This document shows positions 1-6,112 of a stretch of 6,498 nucleotides of DNA, piece by piece (positions within the stretch are counted from its first letter, which is position 1; every line of letters begins with the position of its first letter). Position numbers and translations under genes: made by a program. The notes beneath the pieces are model-generated. The model was not told the DNA's origin. It worked only from the letters and a program-made list of their open reading frames with translations, and ran no database searches. The DNA is from Desulfovibrio desulfuricans (lineage in GTDB: Bacteria; Desulfobacterota; Desulfovibrionia; Desulfovibrionales; Desulfovibrionaceae), in the NCBI GenBank assembly GCA_003251995.1, contig QKDT01000332.1, positions 1 to 6,498 on the forward strand, written 5' to 3'.

Positions 1-1541
1 GGCAGGCCATTGAACGCCAGCTCCGCGCACTTGAGCGCGGCGTGCAGGTTGTAGTTGGCACCCCGGGCCGCGTTATGGATCACCTCCAACGCGGAACACT
101 GCGCCTTAACGGCGCAACCACCATTGTGCTGGATGAAGCCGACGAAATGCTCGATATGGGCTTTCGCGAAGATATAGAAGCCATTCTGGAGCGGGTGCCC
201 GCAGAATGCCAGCGTGTGCTTTTTTCTGCCACCATGCCCCCGGCTATCCTGCAATTGAGCAAGCGCTTTCTGCGTGAGCCGGAAATGCTGGCGATCGCTC
301 AAAAAACCCTGACCGTACCCGCTATTGAGCAGGTCTATTACGAAGTGCGCCCCCATCAGAAGATGGACGCGCTGTGCCGCGTGTTGGACGCTCAGGGCTT
401 TCGCAAGGCCCTTGTGTTCTGCTCCACCAAGCGCAGTGTGGACGAAGTAACCGCCCACCTGCAGCAGCGCGGCTATCAGAGCGACGGCCTGCACGGTGAC
501 CTTGCCCAGTCGCAGCGCGACAGGGTCATGCAGCGTTTTCGCGGTGAAGGGCTGGATATTTTGATCGCCACAGACGTTGCCGCGCGCGGCATCGACGTGG
601 ATGATGTGGATGCCGTGGTCAACTACGACATCCCCCATGATGCGGAGCGCTATGTACACCGCATCGGGCGCACGGGCCGCGCTGGTCGCGTGGGCAAGGC
701 CTTTACCTTTGTTACCCTGCGCGAACAGCACAAGCTGCGCGACATCATTCGCCACACGAAGGCCCGCATCCAGCAGGAGCGGTTGCCCTCGTTGCGCGAT
801 GTCGCCAACATTCGCACCTCGCGTTTGCTGGACGAAGTGCGCGCCACACTCACTGCCGGGGCGCTGGAAAGCTGCATGCAGATGGTTGAAGACTTTTTGG
901 CAGAGCAGTTTGCCGATGATGTCTTTACCAGCCGCGACGTCGCCGCAGCGCTGCTCAAACTGCTGATGCAGCGTGATTTTGGCGATGCCACCAATGTGCC
1001 GGAAGAAGACCCCCTTGCAGATACCCCCCGCCGCTTCTCGCGCGATGGGTTCCGTCAGGGCGACCGGGACGGATACCGCCAGGGCGACCGCGATGGCGGG
1101 CGTTCGCGCCGCAACGATGCCCCCATGACCCGTCTGCACATCAGCGTGGGCCATGCGCACAAGGTTTCCCCCGGCGAAATGGTGGGTGCCATCACCGGTG
1201 AATGCGGCATTGCAGGCCGCAGCATTGGCGCCATCAGCATTCAAAAGCATTTCAGCCTGGTGGAAGTGCAAAGCGACCTTGCCGACGACGTGCTGGCAGT
1301 TCTCAACCGGGGCGTGTTCATTGCAGGCACCCGCGTTGCTGCCAAACTGGATACTGGCGGTGGATCATATCAGCGCAAAAGCTTTGGCCCCGGCCCCCGC
1401 GCTCCGCGCGGCCCACGGCCCGGCTACCCTGCCCGCAATCAGCGCGATGGCGGCAACAACGGTGGCAGCGGCAAACGTTTTTCGCACCCCGATAAATGGG
1501 GCAGAAAACCCCGTGGCGCAGAAGATGACCGGGATTCCTAG
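1..1541 (+). CDS. DEAD-box ATP-dependent RNA helicase with C-terminal DbpA-type RNA-binding domain (5' end outside window)
   Basis: ATP-driven RNA helicase that unwinds structured RNA; relatives (DeaD/CsdA, DbpA) act in ribosome assembly, mRNA decay and cold adaptation in the cytoplasm. The frame is open to the left edge (codons from position 3), so the N-terminus, with the Q motif and Walker A motif, is missing; the GTG at 42 is not the true start. Visible motifs in order: TPGR (motif Ib, about 60-71), DEAD (132-143), SAT (225-233), the VFCST motif IV region (about 414-428), ATDVAARGID (567-596) and HRIGRTGR (657-680). A DbpA-type RNA-binding domain lies at about 1131-1352, starting RLHISVG. 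Between helicase core and this domain is a charged RQGDRDG-repeat linker, and the protein ends in a basic Gly/Arg/Pro-rich, probably disordered tail. The domain order resembles DeaD/CsdA, but the subfamily symbol is not certain. A terminator follows 11 bases after the stop, so this is the last gene of its unit. Confidence 0.95.
   Translation, partial: QAIERQLRALERGVQVVVGTPGRVMDHLQRGTLRLNGATTIVLDEADEMLDMGFREDIEAILERVPAECQRVLFSATMPPAILQLSKRFLREPEMLAIAQKTLTVPAIEQVYYEVRPHQKMDALCRVLDAQGFRKALVFCSTKRSVDEVTAHLQQRGYQSDGLHGDLAQSQRDRVMQRFRGEGLDILIATDVAARGIDVDDVDAVVNYDIPHDAERYVHRIGRTGRAGRVGKAFTFVTLREQHKLRDIIRHTKARIQQERLPSLRDVANIRTSRLLDEVRATLTAGALESCMQMVEDFLAEQFADDVFTSRDVAAALLKLLMQRDFGDATNVPEEDPLADTPRRFSRDGFRQGDRDGYRQGDRDGGRSRRNDAPMTRLHISVGHAHKVSPGEMVGAITGECGIAGRSIGAISIQKHFSLVEVQSDLADDVLAVLNRGVFIAGTRVAAKLDTGGGSYQRKSFGPGPRAPRGPRPGYPARNQRDGGNNGGSGKRFSHPDKWGRKPRGAEDDRDS
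1050..1097 (+). repeat. Tandem 24-bp repeat encoding (F/Y)RQGDRDG twice
   Basis: Two adjacent 24-base units (1050-1073 and 1074-1097) match at 19 of 24 positions and encode FRQGDRDG then YRQGDRDG. They lie in the charged linker between the helicase core and the RNA-binding domain. Most differences are at third codon positions, so the peptide repeat is kept while the DNA drifts. Such Arg/Asp/Gly linkers are usually flexible and can contact RNA; that role is inferred. Confidence 0.8.
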
Positions 1542-1552
1542 TTGTTAACGTC

Positions 1553-1592
1553 AAAACGGCCCGTCGGCATAAGAGCCTGACGGGCCGTTTTT
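1553..1592 (+). terminator. Intrinsic terminator of the helicase gene
   Basis: A perfect 13-bp stem (1553-1565 pairing with 1579-1591) with a GC-rich core CGGCCCGTC, starting 11 bases after the helicase stop and ending in a run of five T. The stem can extend by GGC/GCC (1566-1568 with 1575-1577) if T1578 is bulged, leaving a 6-base loop. The A-run on the left arm means the structure could also act on the minus strand. Confidence 0.93.
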
Positions 1593-1625
1593 ATTGCCAG
1601 CAAAGAATCTTCATCTCAGGCCACT

Positions 1626-1679
1626 CAAGGCCAGATAACACTGGCCTTGCCGCAAGCTGACAATAGCAGCCATGCGGCA
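1626..1679. repeat. Two adjoining perfect hairpins of unknown role
   Basis: The first stem is CAAGGCCAG (1626-1634) with CTGGCCTTG (1641-1649): 9 bp around a 6-base loop. The second is TGCCGCA (1648-1654) with TGCGGCA (1673-1679): 7 bp around an 18-base loop. They share two bases at the junction, so they compete slightly. Neither is followed by a T-run on either strand, so they do not look like intrinsic terminators. Confidence 0.6.
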
Positions 1680-1733
1680 GCTTCAGCCCCCAGCCTGCCC
1701 ATTCCGCGGGGTACACAATTCACGCTTGCACGC

Positions 1734-1745
1734 TGTTTGCAAACA
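1734..1745. promoter_or_regulatory. 12-bp perfect palindrome TGTTTGCAAACA, possible operator
   Basis: TGTTTGCAAACA is fully self-complementary, as expected for a site bound by a dimeric regulator. It lies about 450 bases before the cyclase start and about 190 after the helicase stop, so its target is not obvious. I cannot assign it to a known regulator; an operator role is inferred from symmetry alone. Confidence 0.3.
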
Positions 1746-2086
1746 TGATTGCTCCCCGTCAGCCCCTCCCACATCTTTTTAATCTGTCTTCCGCTGTCAG
1801 GTATTCTCACCGTAAATGCCAGGCAGAGTTCGGTATATTCTCAACGCAGGCAAACATACAGTCGTGGTATGATGTGAGCCATAATCCATTGGCGCGGCTG
1901 CCAACCATGTCTGAATAAAACAGTTGATAAACTAACTAGTTACAAGCCACATGCACAATGAACTGCCCAACAAATAGCGAGCAGGTACTGTTCCGCAACA
2001 AGGTTCAGGCAGTTAAATGCACAATCGTTGCATGCCATTAAGAACAGATCATCATTGTAAATAGCGAGCTTACGCCTTAAAAATAG

Positions 2087-2115
2087 TTCCAAAATCCTTC
2101 TACTTGATATATAAA
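2087..2115 (+). promoter_or_regulatory. Candidate sigma-70 promoter of the diguanylate cyclase gene
   Basis: TTCCAA (2087-2092) and TATAAA (2110-2115) are separated by 17 bases. The -10 box is good and the -35 box is weak, which would suit an activated promoter. Transcription would start near 2122 and leave a leader of about 75 bases. In this AT-rich stretch a chance match is possible. Confidence 0.4.
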
Positions 2116-2198
2116 TACGGCAACACAAACACTATGCGGCTGAAGCGCAGCAAATTAGCAGTACAAACTGTCAGGCACGATATACTCTGGAGCGTGTG

Positions 2199-3803
2199 AT
2201 GTTTAAATTTAGCACCATATTGGGCAAATTTATCTCATACACTCTGGCATTGCTCACAATACCGCCACTTATTTTTCTTATTTTCTTTTACAGCGTTTTT
2301 AGGAATGAAATAATTAATGATGCGTATAATGATATACATGATGAAGTTATACACCAGCAGATCGCGCTTGATGGTTGGATAGCGCACCACGAGGCCCTTC
2401 TTGAGCTTGTTGGCAGCAGCCCCCAGCTCATCCAGCAACAAGATCAACGCCTGCAGTTCTTTCAGGCCTTTCTTGTTGCCCACACGGATTTTAAAAGCAT
2501 TGTCCTCTTTGACCGAAACGGCGACTATACCATGAGCGCTCCGCCTCTGGCCTCGGCAAACGTGGTGGACCGGGAATATTTTATACGAGCACGCAACGGC
2601 TTAACAACTGTAACCTCCCCGCTGATCAGCCGGATCACGGGCGATGTTCTCATTCTGGTGACGGCCCCCGTTCGCGACAGCCGCGGCGATTTTGATGGCG
2701 TCATTGTTGGCGCAATCCGGCTGAAAAACTTTTTTGATGAATTTTCACTTTCCGCAAAAAGCAGCATTTCTCGCCCCTTTATCGTTGAAGCAAGCGACCA
2801 TTCGCTTCTTTCAGATCCTTCCAGAGAACACACACCTGTTATTATTCCACCAGTACGGAGTGAAGACTCGTCACATAGCTATATAAATTCTGATGGGTTA
2901 AAAGTAATTGGCGCATTCGCTCCTGTTAATAACAACAAATGGCTTGTTATCATTGAAAGACCATTCGGTAGCACGCTGCAAAAGATGGAACTTTTCCTGT
3001 TTATTTTTGCTTCAACATCCCTTGCGAGTATCATCATACTGATACCTCTCATAAAAAGTTACACAGCAACACTTGTTAATCCTATTAAAACAATATCCTC
3101 AATATCTACAGTACTTCTTAACGACAAATCAATAACTGCATGTCCCTACATCGACATGAAAAATAAGCCTGTAGAAATATCCACATTATACAAAAATTTT
3201 TGCAATATGGCTGAAAAAATATCTGCGTATGTTTTAGAGCTGAAACAACGCAGTTTGACAGACCCGCTCACCAGCCTTGCAAACAGAAGGTGCCTTGAAA
3301 CTGAAGGCAGCAAAATTATTGAAGTGTGCCGCAGAAATGGCGCGCCTTGCTCGTGTCTGGTTCTTGACCTTGACCACTTTAAACATGTCAACGACACATA
3401 TGGGCATCAGGCTGGCGATGTGGCCCTTCAGACAGTCAGCAAGATCATCAAGCGCAACACGCGCGCGGCAGATGTTTGCGCCAGATTTGGGGGAGAAGAA
3501 TTTACTATTCTGGCAACAGCAACCCCACTAGACAAAGCCACAGTACTCGCCGAGAGGATCAGGGTAGAAATTGAAGCAACAGAAATTACATACAATGCTT
3601 TTTCATTCCATATAACTGCCAGCATAGGCGTATCGCAACTAACAATCGACAGCAAAACTGCCATAGAAATCATAGACAATGGCATAAAAAATGCCGATAT
3701 AGCTATGTATAGAGCAAAAGAAAATGGCAGAAACAGGGTTGAAATACACCAATACTATGGCGAGAACACACAACAAGACAATAGCACAAAAACTCTTGCG
3801 TAG
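2199..3803 (+). CDS. Membrane-bound diguanylate cyclase with periplasmic dCache sensor and GGEEF domain
   Basis: Makes cyclic-di-GMP from two GTP, the messenger that favours attachment and biofilm over motility. The ATG at 2199 is chosen because GGAG (2189-2192) sits 6 bases upstream; the GTG at 2196 would be too close. The 534-residue protein has a membrane helix at about 10-34, a periplasmic part at about 35-262 of dCache type (DREYF at 124-128, FDGVIVG at 165-171, WLVIIERPF at 248-256), a second helix at about 265-287, a HAMP-like linker, and a GGDEF domain from about 353 to 518. The domain has LTDPLTSLANRR at its start, a probable metal-binding Asp390, GGEEF at 431-435, and an RxxD inhibitory site (RAAD, 422-425) five residues before it. 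It should therefore be active and product-inhibited. The ligand is unknown. It stands alone, with a long leader and no good terminator; only a weak A/T hairpin overlaps the stop. It is markedly AT-rich in parts. Confidence 0.95.
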   Translation: MFKFSTILGKFISYTLALLTIPPLIFLIFFYSVFRNEIINDAYNDIHDEVIHQQIALDGWIAHHEALLELVGSSPQLIQQQDQRLQFFQAFLVAHTDFKSIVLFDRNGDYTMSAPPLASANVVDREYFIRARNGLTTVTSPLISRITGDVLILVTAPVRDSRGDFDGVIVGAIRLKNFFDEFSLSAKSSISRPFIVEASDHSLLSDPSREHTPVIIPPVRSEDSSHSYINSDGLKVIGAFAPVNNNKWLVIIERPFGSTLQKMELFLFIFASTSLASIIILIPLIKSYTATLVNPIKTISSISTVLLNDKSITACPYIDMKNKPVEISTLYKNFCNMAEKISAYVLELKQRSLTDPLTSLANRRCLETEGSKIIEVCRRNGAPCSCLVLDLDHFKHVNDTYGHQAGDVALQTVSKIIKRNTRAADVCARFGGEEFTILATATPLDKATVLAERIRVEIEATEITYNAFSFHITASIGVSQLTIDSKTAIEIIDNGIKNADIAMYRAKENGRNRVEIHQYYGENTQQDNSTKTLA

Positions 3804-4065
3804 TTTTTTATAAATTAGGCCACTTTTACATCCACGATTATCTACCAACAGACCTGAACACCGCACACGCACAGCGAGCTTTTGCGCACTGTCAAACCGG
3901 CGTTCAGCTACACAGCCGAATACTTACAGCAAAAAGGCGCACTAACAGATCGCGCGCACCCGCCTCAGCTCTGCCCACATGCCGCCATAGCCGACAGCAT
4001 GCGCTTTGCCTACCCCCCATTTATCCCGGCATTCCCGCCTGTATGTCCTTTTGTATGTCCCAAGC
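3804..4065. other. Non-coding spacer between cyclase and tRNA-Lys terminator
   Basis: No gene is supported. The plus-strand frame beginning at 3882 runs through the antisense of the tRNA-Lys gene and is an artefact. The only structure I see is a direct repeat TGTATGTCC at 4040-4048 and 4052-4060. The cyclase transcript (from the left) and the tRNA-Lys transcript (from the right) converge here. Confidence 0.6.
4040..4060. repeat. Tandem direct repeat TGTATGTCC, 12-base period
   Basis: TGTATGTCC occurs at 4040-4048 and again at 4052-4060, separated by three T. The pair lies about 50 bases beyond the 3' end of the tRNA-Lys gene. Tandem short repeats beside a tRNA 3' end can be integrase arm-binding sites, but no integrase gene is in the window, so this role is only a suggestion. 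Confidence 0.5.
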
Positions 4066-4099
4066 AAAAAGGGCTTACAGCGATTAGCTATAAGCCCTT
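4066..4099 (-). terminator. Intrinsic terminator of tRNA-Lys (and possibly glnS)
   Basis: Read on the minus strand, AAGGGCTTA (from 4099) pairs with TAAGCCCTT (ending at 4069), a perfect 9-bp stem, and the transcript then continues through a T-run (complement of the A-run 4066-4070). An inner AGC/GCT pairing (4079-4081 with 4087-4089) extends it past one mismatch. On the plus strand there is no T-run, so it is not a good terminator for the cyclase gene. Confidence 0.88.
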
Positions 4100-4107
4100 A
4101 AAATATA

Positions 4108-4183
4108 TGGTGGGTCGTGCGGGGATCGAACCTGCGACTCTCTGCTTAAAAGGCAGATACTCTACCTACTGAGTTAACGACCC
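4108..4183 (-). tRNA. tRNA-Lys, anticodon UUU, CCA encoded
   Basis: Reads AAA and AAG lysine codons. On the minus strand it starts GGGTCGT (from 4183), which pairs perfectly with ACGACCC before discriminator A (complement of 4111) and an encoded CCA (complement of 4108-4110). The anticodon arm has stem TCTGC/GCAGA around loop CTTTTAA, giving anticodon TTT (complement of 4148-4150). The T-loop contains GTTCGATCC and the D-loop has the usual GG. Total 76 bases with CCA. It lies 92 bases after the glnS stop on the same strand, with its own promoter between them. Confidence 0.98.
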
Positions 4184-4195
4184 GTAGAGACGCGG

Positions 4196-4224
4196 AATAT
4201 AGCGACAGAGGCACCGAGTGTCAA
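4196..4224 (-). promoter_or_regulatory. Strong sigma-70 promoter of tRNA-Lys
   Basis: On the minus strand a perfect -35 TTGACA (complement of 4219-4224) is followed after exactly 17 bases by -10 TATATT (complement of 4196-4201). Transcription would start near 4189, about 6 bases before the mature tRNA. Such a near-consensus promoter fits a stable RNA gene and makes tRNA-Lys output independent of glnS. Confidence 0.85.
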
Positions 4225-4275
4225 GCATGACGTGCAACAAAATGCCGCTTAACCGCAATTTATTCAAAAAAACCG

Positions 4276-6015
4276 CTATGCGCCCTTCTTCTCCAGCTTG
4301 GCCCAGGTGTCGCGCAACGTGGTTGTGCGGTTGAATACGGGCTTTGCATCGGTACTGTCTTTGTCCTTGCAAAAATAGCCAAGGCGCTCGAACTGCATTT
4401 TATCGCCAGCCTTGAAGGTTGCCAGGGCTGGCTCCAGAAGGGCCTGCACCGACTTGAGAGATTCGGGATTGAGGTTATCCAGAAACGTCTGACCTTCGGG
4501 GGCAGCGTTGGGGTTTTCTGCCGCAAAAAGCTGCTCGTACAGGCGCACTTCTGCAGGGATTGCATGCCCCGCAGAAACCCAATGAATGGTTCCCTTGACC
4601 TTGCGCCCATCGGGGCTCTGCCCGCCCCGGCTTTCGGGGTCATACACGCAGCGCAGCTCAACCACGTTGCCCGCGTCGTCCAGCACCGCCTCGCGGCAGG
4701 TGATAAAATACGCGTAACGCAGGCGCACCTCTGCGCCAGGGGCCAGCCTGTGGAATTTTTTGGGCGGCTCAAGGCGAAAATCGTCGCGCTCTATATACAG
4801 CTCGCGCGAGAACGGCACCTTGCGACTGCCAAACGAGGCATCTTCGGGGTGGTAGGGCATTTCAAACTCTTCCACCTGCCCTTCGGGATAATTTTCTATA
4901 ATCACCTTCACCGGATCAAGCACAGCCATCACGCGGGGGGTGTGGTCATTGAGGTATTCGCGCACGCAAAATTCGAGCATGGAAAAATCCACAGTAGAAT
5001 CAGCGCGGGCAAGGCCAATGCGGGAGCAGAACTCACGCAGGGCCTCGGGCGGGATACCCCGGCGGCGCATACCACTCAGGGTGGGCATGCGGGGGTCATC
5101 CCAACCGGTAACGTGCCCTTCTTTTACCAACTGAATGAGCTTGCGTTTTGAAAGCACCGTGTAGGTGACATTAAGACGCGCAAATTCGGTCTGCTGGGGG
5201 CGGTACACGCCAAGGGTTTCGAGCACCCAGTCGTACAGCTCGCGGTTGTTGATGAACTCCAGCGTGCAGAGCGAGTGGGTAATGCCCTCGATGGAGTCGG
5301 ACAGGCAGTGCGTGTAGTCGTACATGGGGTAGATGCACCACTTGTTGCCCGTGCGATGATGTTCCGCATGACGGATGCGATACAGGGTGGGATCGCGCAT
5401 AACCACATTGGGCGAGGTCATGTCGATCTTGGCGCGCAGCACCTTTTCACCATCTGCAAATTCACCCGCGCGCATGCGACGGAAAAGATCAAGGTTTTCT
5501 TCCACGCTGCGGTTGCGCCAGGGGCTTTCGCGCCCAGGCTCTGTCAGCGTGCCGCGATACTGGCGGATTTCTTCCGCCGAGAGGTCATCCACATAGGCCT
5601 TGCCCAGATTGATGAGCTGTTCCGCGTAGTTGTAGAGCTTTTCAAAATAGTTGGAAGCGTAAAATTCGCGATCATCCCAAACGCCGCCAAGCCAACGCAC
5701 ATCCTCACGGATGGAGTCAACGTATTCCGTTTCTTCCTTGGTGGGGTTGGTGTCGTCAAAGCGCAGGTTGCACATGCCGCCAAATTCTTTGGCAACGCCA
5801 AAGTTAAGGCAGATGGACTTGGCATGCCCCAGGTGCAGATAACCGTTGGGCTCTGGTGGAAAGCGCGTATGCACCCTACCGCCAAAGCGGCCCGAAGCGT
5901 TGTCTTCAGTAATACGGGTGCGGATAAAATCCAGGCCTACTTTTGCAGTTTCGCCAGCGGCGACGCCTTCGGCAGCAACGGTGGCAACAGGTGCCTTATC
6001 ATTTTCGGGGGCCAT
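4276..6015 (-). CDS. glnS: Glutaminyl-tRNA synthetase
   Basis: Class I synthetase that charges tRNA-Gln with glutamine using ATP in the cytoplasm. It matches bacterial GlnRS throughout: PPEPNGYLHLGHAKS at residues 53-67 contains the HIGH signature (HLGH 61-64), RFDDTNP follows, HHRTGNKWCIYPMYDYTHC lies in the catalytic core, VLSKRK (287-292) is the KMSKS loop, and GWDDPRMPTL comes just after. The C-terminal half is the beta-barrel anticodon-binding region. At 579 residues it is about 25 longer than the 554-residue E. coli enzyme, mainly from an Ala/Val/Glu-rich N-terminal extension of about 21 residues. The frame also has an ATG at 6036, but the ATG at 6015 is preferred: GGAG (complement of 6022-6025) lies 6 bases before it, whereas the upstream ATG has no ribosome site and would sit only about 10 bases from the predicted transcript start. 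tRNA-Lys follows on the same strand with no clear terminator between. Confidence 0.97.
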   Translation of the reverse strand: MAPENDKAPVATVAAEGVAAGETAKVGLDFIRTRITEDNASGRFGGRVHTRFPPEPNGYLHLGHAKSICLNFGVAKEFGGMCNLRFDDTNPTKEETEYVDSIREDVRWLGGVWDDREFYASNYFEKLYNYAEQLINLGKAYVDDLSAEEIRQYRGTLTEPGRESPWRNRSVEENLDLFRRMRAGEFADGEKVLRAKIDMTSPNVVMRDPTLYRIRHAEHHRTGNKWCIYPMYDYTHCLSDSIEGITHSLCTLEFINNRELYDWVLETLGVYRPQQTEFARLNVTYTVLSKRKLIQLVKEGHVTGWDDPRMPTLSGMRRRGIPPEALREFCSRIGLARADSTVDFSMLEFCVREYLNDHTPRVMAVLDPVKVIIENYPEGQVEEFEMPYHPEDASFGSRKVPFSRELYIERDDFRLEPPKKFHRLAPGAEVRLRYAYFITCREAVLDDAGNVVELRCVYDPESRGGQSPDGRKVKGTIHWVSAGHAIPAEVRLYEQLFAAENPNAAPEGQTFLDNLNPESLKSVQALLEPALATFKAGDKMQFERLGYFCKDKDSTDAKPVFNRTTTLRDTWAKLEKKGA

Positions 6016-6021
6016 AATGCG

Positions 6022-6025
6022 CTCC
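6022..6025 (-). promoter_or_regulatory. glnS: Ribosome binding site that sets the glnS start at 6015
   Basis: GGAG on the minus strand, 6 bases before ATG 6015. It lies inside the longer reading frame that begins at 6036, which has no such site of its own, so it decides for the shorter 579-residue protein. Confidence 0.75.
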
Positions 6026-6053
6026 AATAGTTCCATTTAATGGGAAGTCCATA

Positions 6054-6082
6054 AAATTACGCCAAGCTGCGGCCTCGGTCAA
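6054..6082 (-). promoter_or_regulatory. glnS: Sigma-70 promoter of glnS
   Basis: On the minus strand TTGACC (complement of 6077-6082) and TAATTT (complement of 6054-6059) are separated by 17 bases. Transcription would start near 6047, giving a leader of about 30 bases to ATG 6015. A 7-bp dyad sits directly upstream (6086-6112). Confidence 0.65.
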
Positions 6083-6085
6083 TGC

Positions 6086-6112
6086 GTGGCTGAATCCGGC
6101 GCAAGCAGCCAC
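6086..6112. repeat. Inverted repeat next to the glnS -35 box
   Basis: GTGGCTG (6086-6092) and CAGCCAC (6106-6112) form a perfect 7-bp inverted repeat with a 13-base centre; TGC (6083-6085) and GCA (6115-6117) can extend it across a 2-base bulge. It begins 4 bases upstream of the glnS -35 box and lies between the divergent glnS and tRNA-Ser promoters. There is no T-run, so it is not a terminator; an operator is possible but unproven. Confidence 0.4.

Larger units (their letters stand above)
1593..2195. other. Gene-free region between helicase and diguanylate cyclase
   Basis: About 600 bases with no supportable gene. The minus-strand frames at 1625-1810 and 1940-2128 resemble no family I know and show no coding character. 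The left part (to about 1800) is GC-rich and holds hairpins at 1626-1649 and 1648-1679 and a 12-bp palindrome at 1734-1745. The right part is AT-richer and carries short direct and inverted repeats (1951-2069) plus a candidate promoter (2087-2115). It may be a long regulatory leader for the cyclase, hold a small RNA, or be the remains of lost genes; the sequence alone does not decide. Confidence 0.6.

Noticed and set aside
577..1548. Alternative plus-strand frames inside the helicase (577-966, 1153-1548, 1202-1495)
   Set aside because: They overlap a gene with full helicase and RNA-binding motifs and read as low-complexity Arg/Ala/Pro-rich shadows.
1625..1810. Minus-strand 61-codon frame in the helicase-cyclase spacer
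   Set aside because: It runs through the perfect hairpins, has no recognisable domain and no convincing ribosome site for its ATG.
1889..1904. TTGGC/GCCAA dyad as a possible sigma-54 promoter
   Set aside because: The GG to GC distance is too short (7 bases between instead of 10); only a short 5-bp hairpin remains.
1940..2128. Minus-strand 62-codon frame in the AT-rich spacer
   Set aside because: Cys- and Leu-rich with no family resemblance; it covers the repeats and the candidate promoter of the cyclase.
2181..2186. TATACT as a -10 box close to the cyclase start
   Set aside because: The only -35-like sequence (TTAGCA, 2155-2160) is 20 bases away, and transcription would begin within the ribosome binding site.
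3788..3809. AAAAACT/AGTTTTT hairpin at the cyclase stop followed by T
   Set aside because: The stem is nearly all A-T and overlaps the stop codon, so it is too weak to call an intrinsic terminator.
3639..3872. Minus-strand 77-codon frame with a hydrophobic, membrane-like stretch
   Set aside because: It is antisense to the conserved end of the GGDEF domain; the hydrophobic look is expected from AT-rich antisense codons.
3882..4172. Plus-strand 96-codon open frame ending in a GIEPATLCLKG-type sequence
   Set aside because: Its C-terminal part is the antisense of the tRNA-Lys gene; this peptide is a known kind of mis-annotation across tRNA genes. It also spans the tRNA terminator and has no ribosome site.
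4564..6030. Long plus-strand open frames (4564-5151 and 5275-6030) opposite glnS
   Set aside because: They are antisense shadows of a strongly conserved GC-rich gene; no family resemblance and no ribosome sites.
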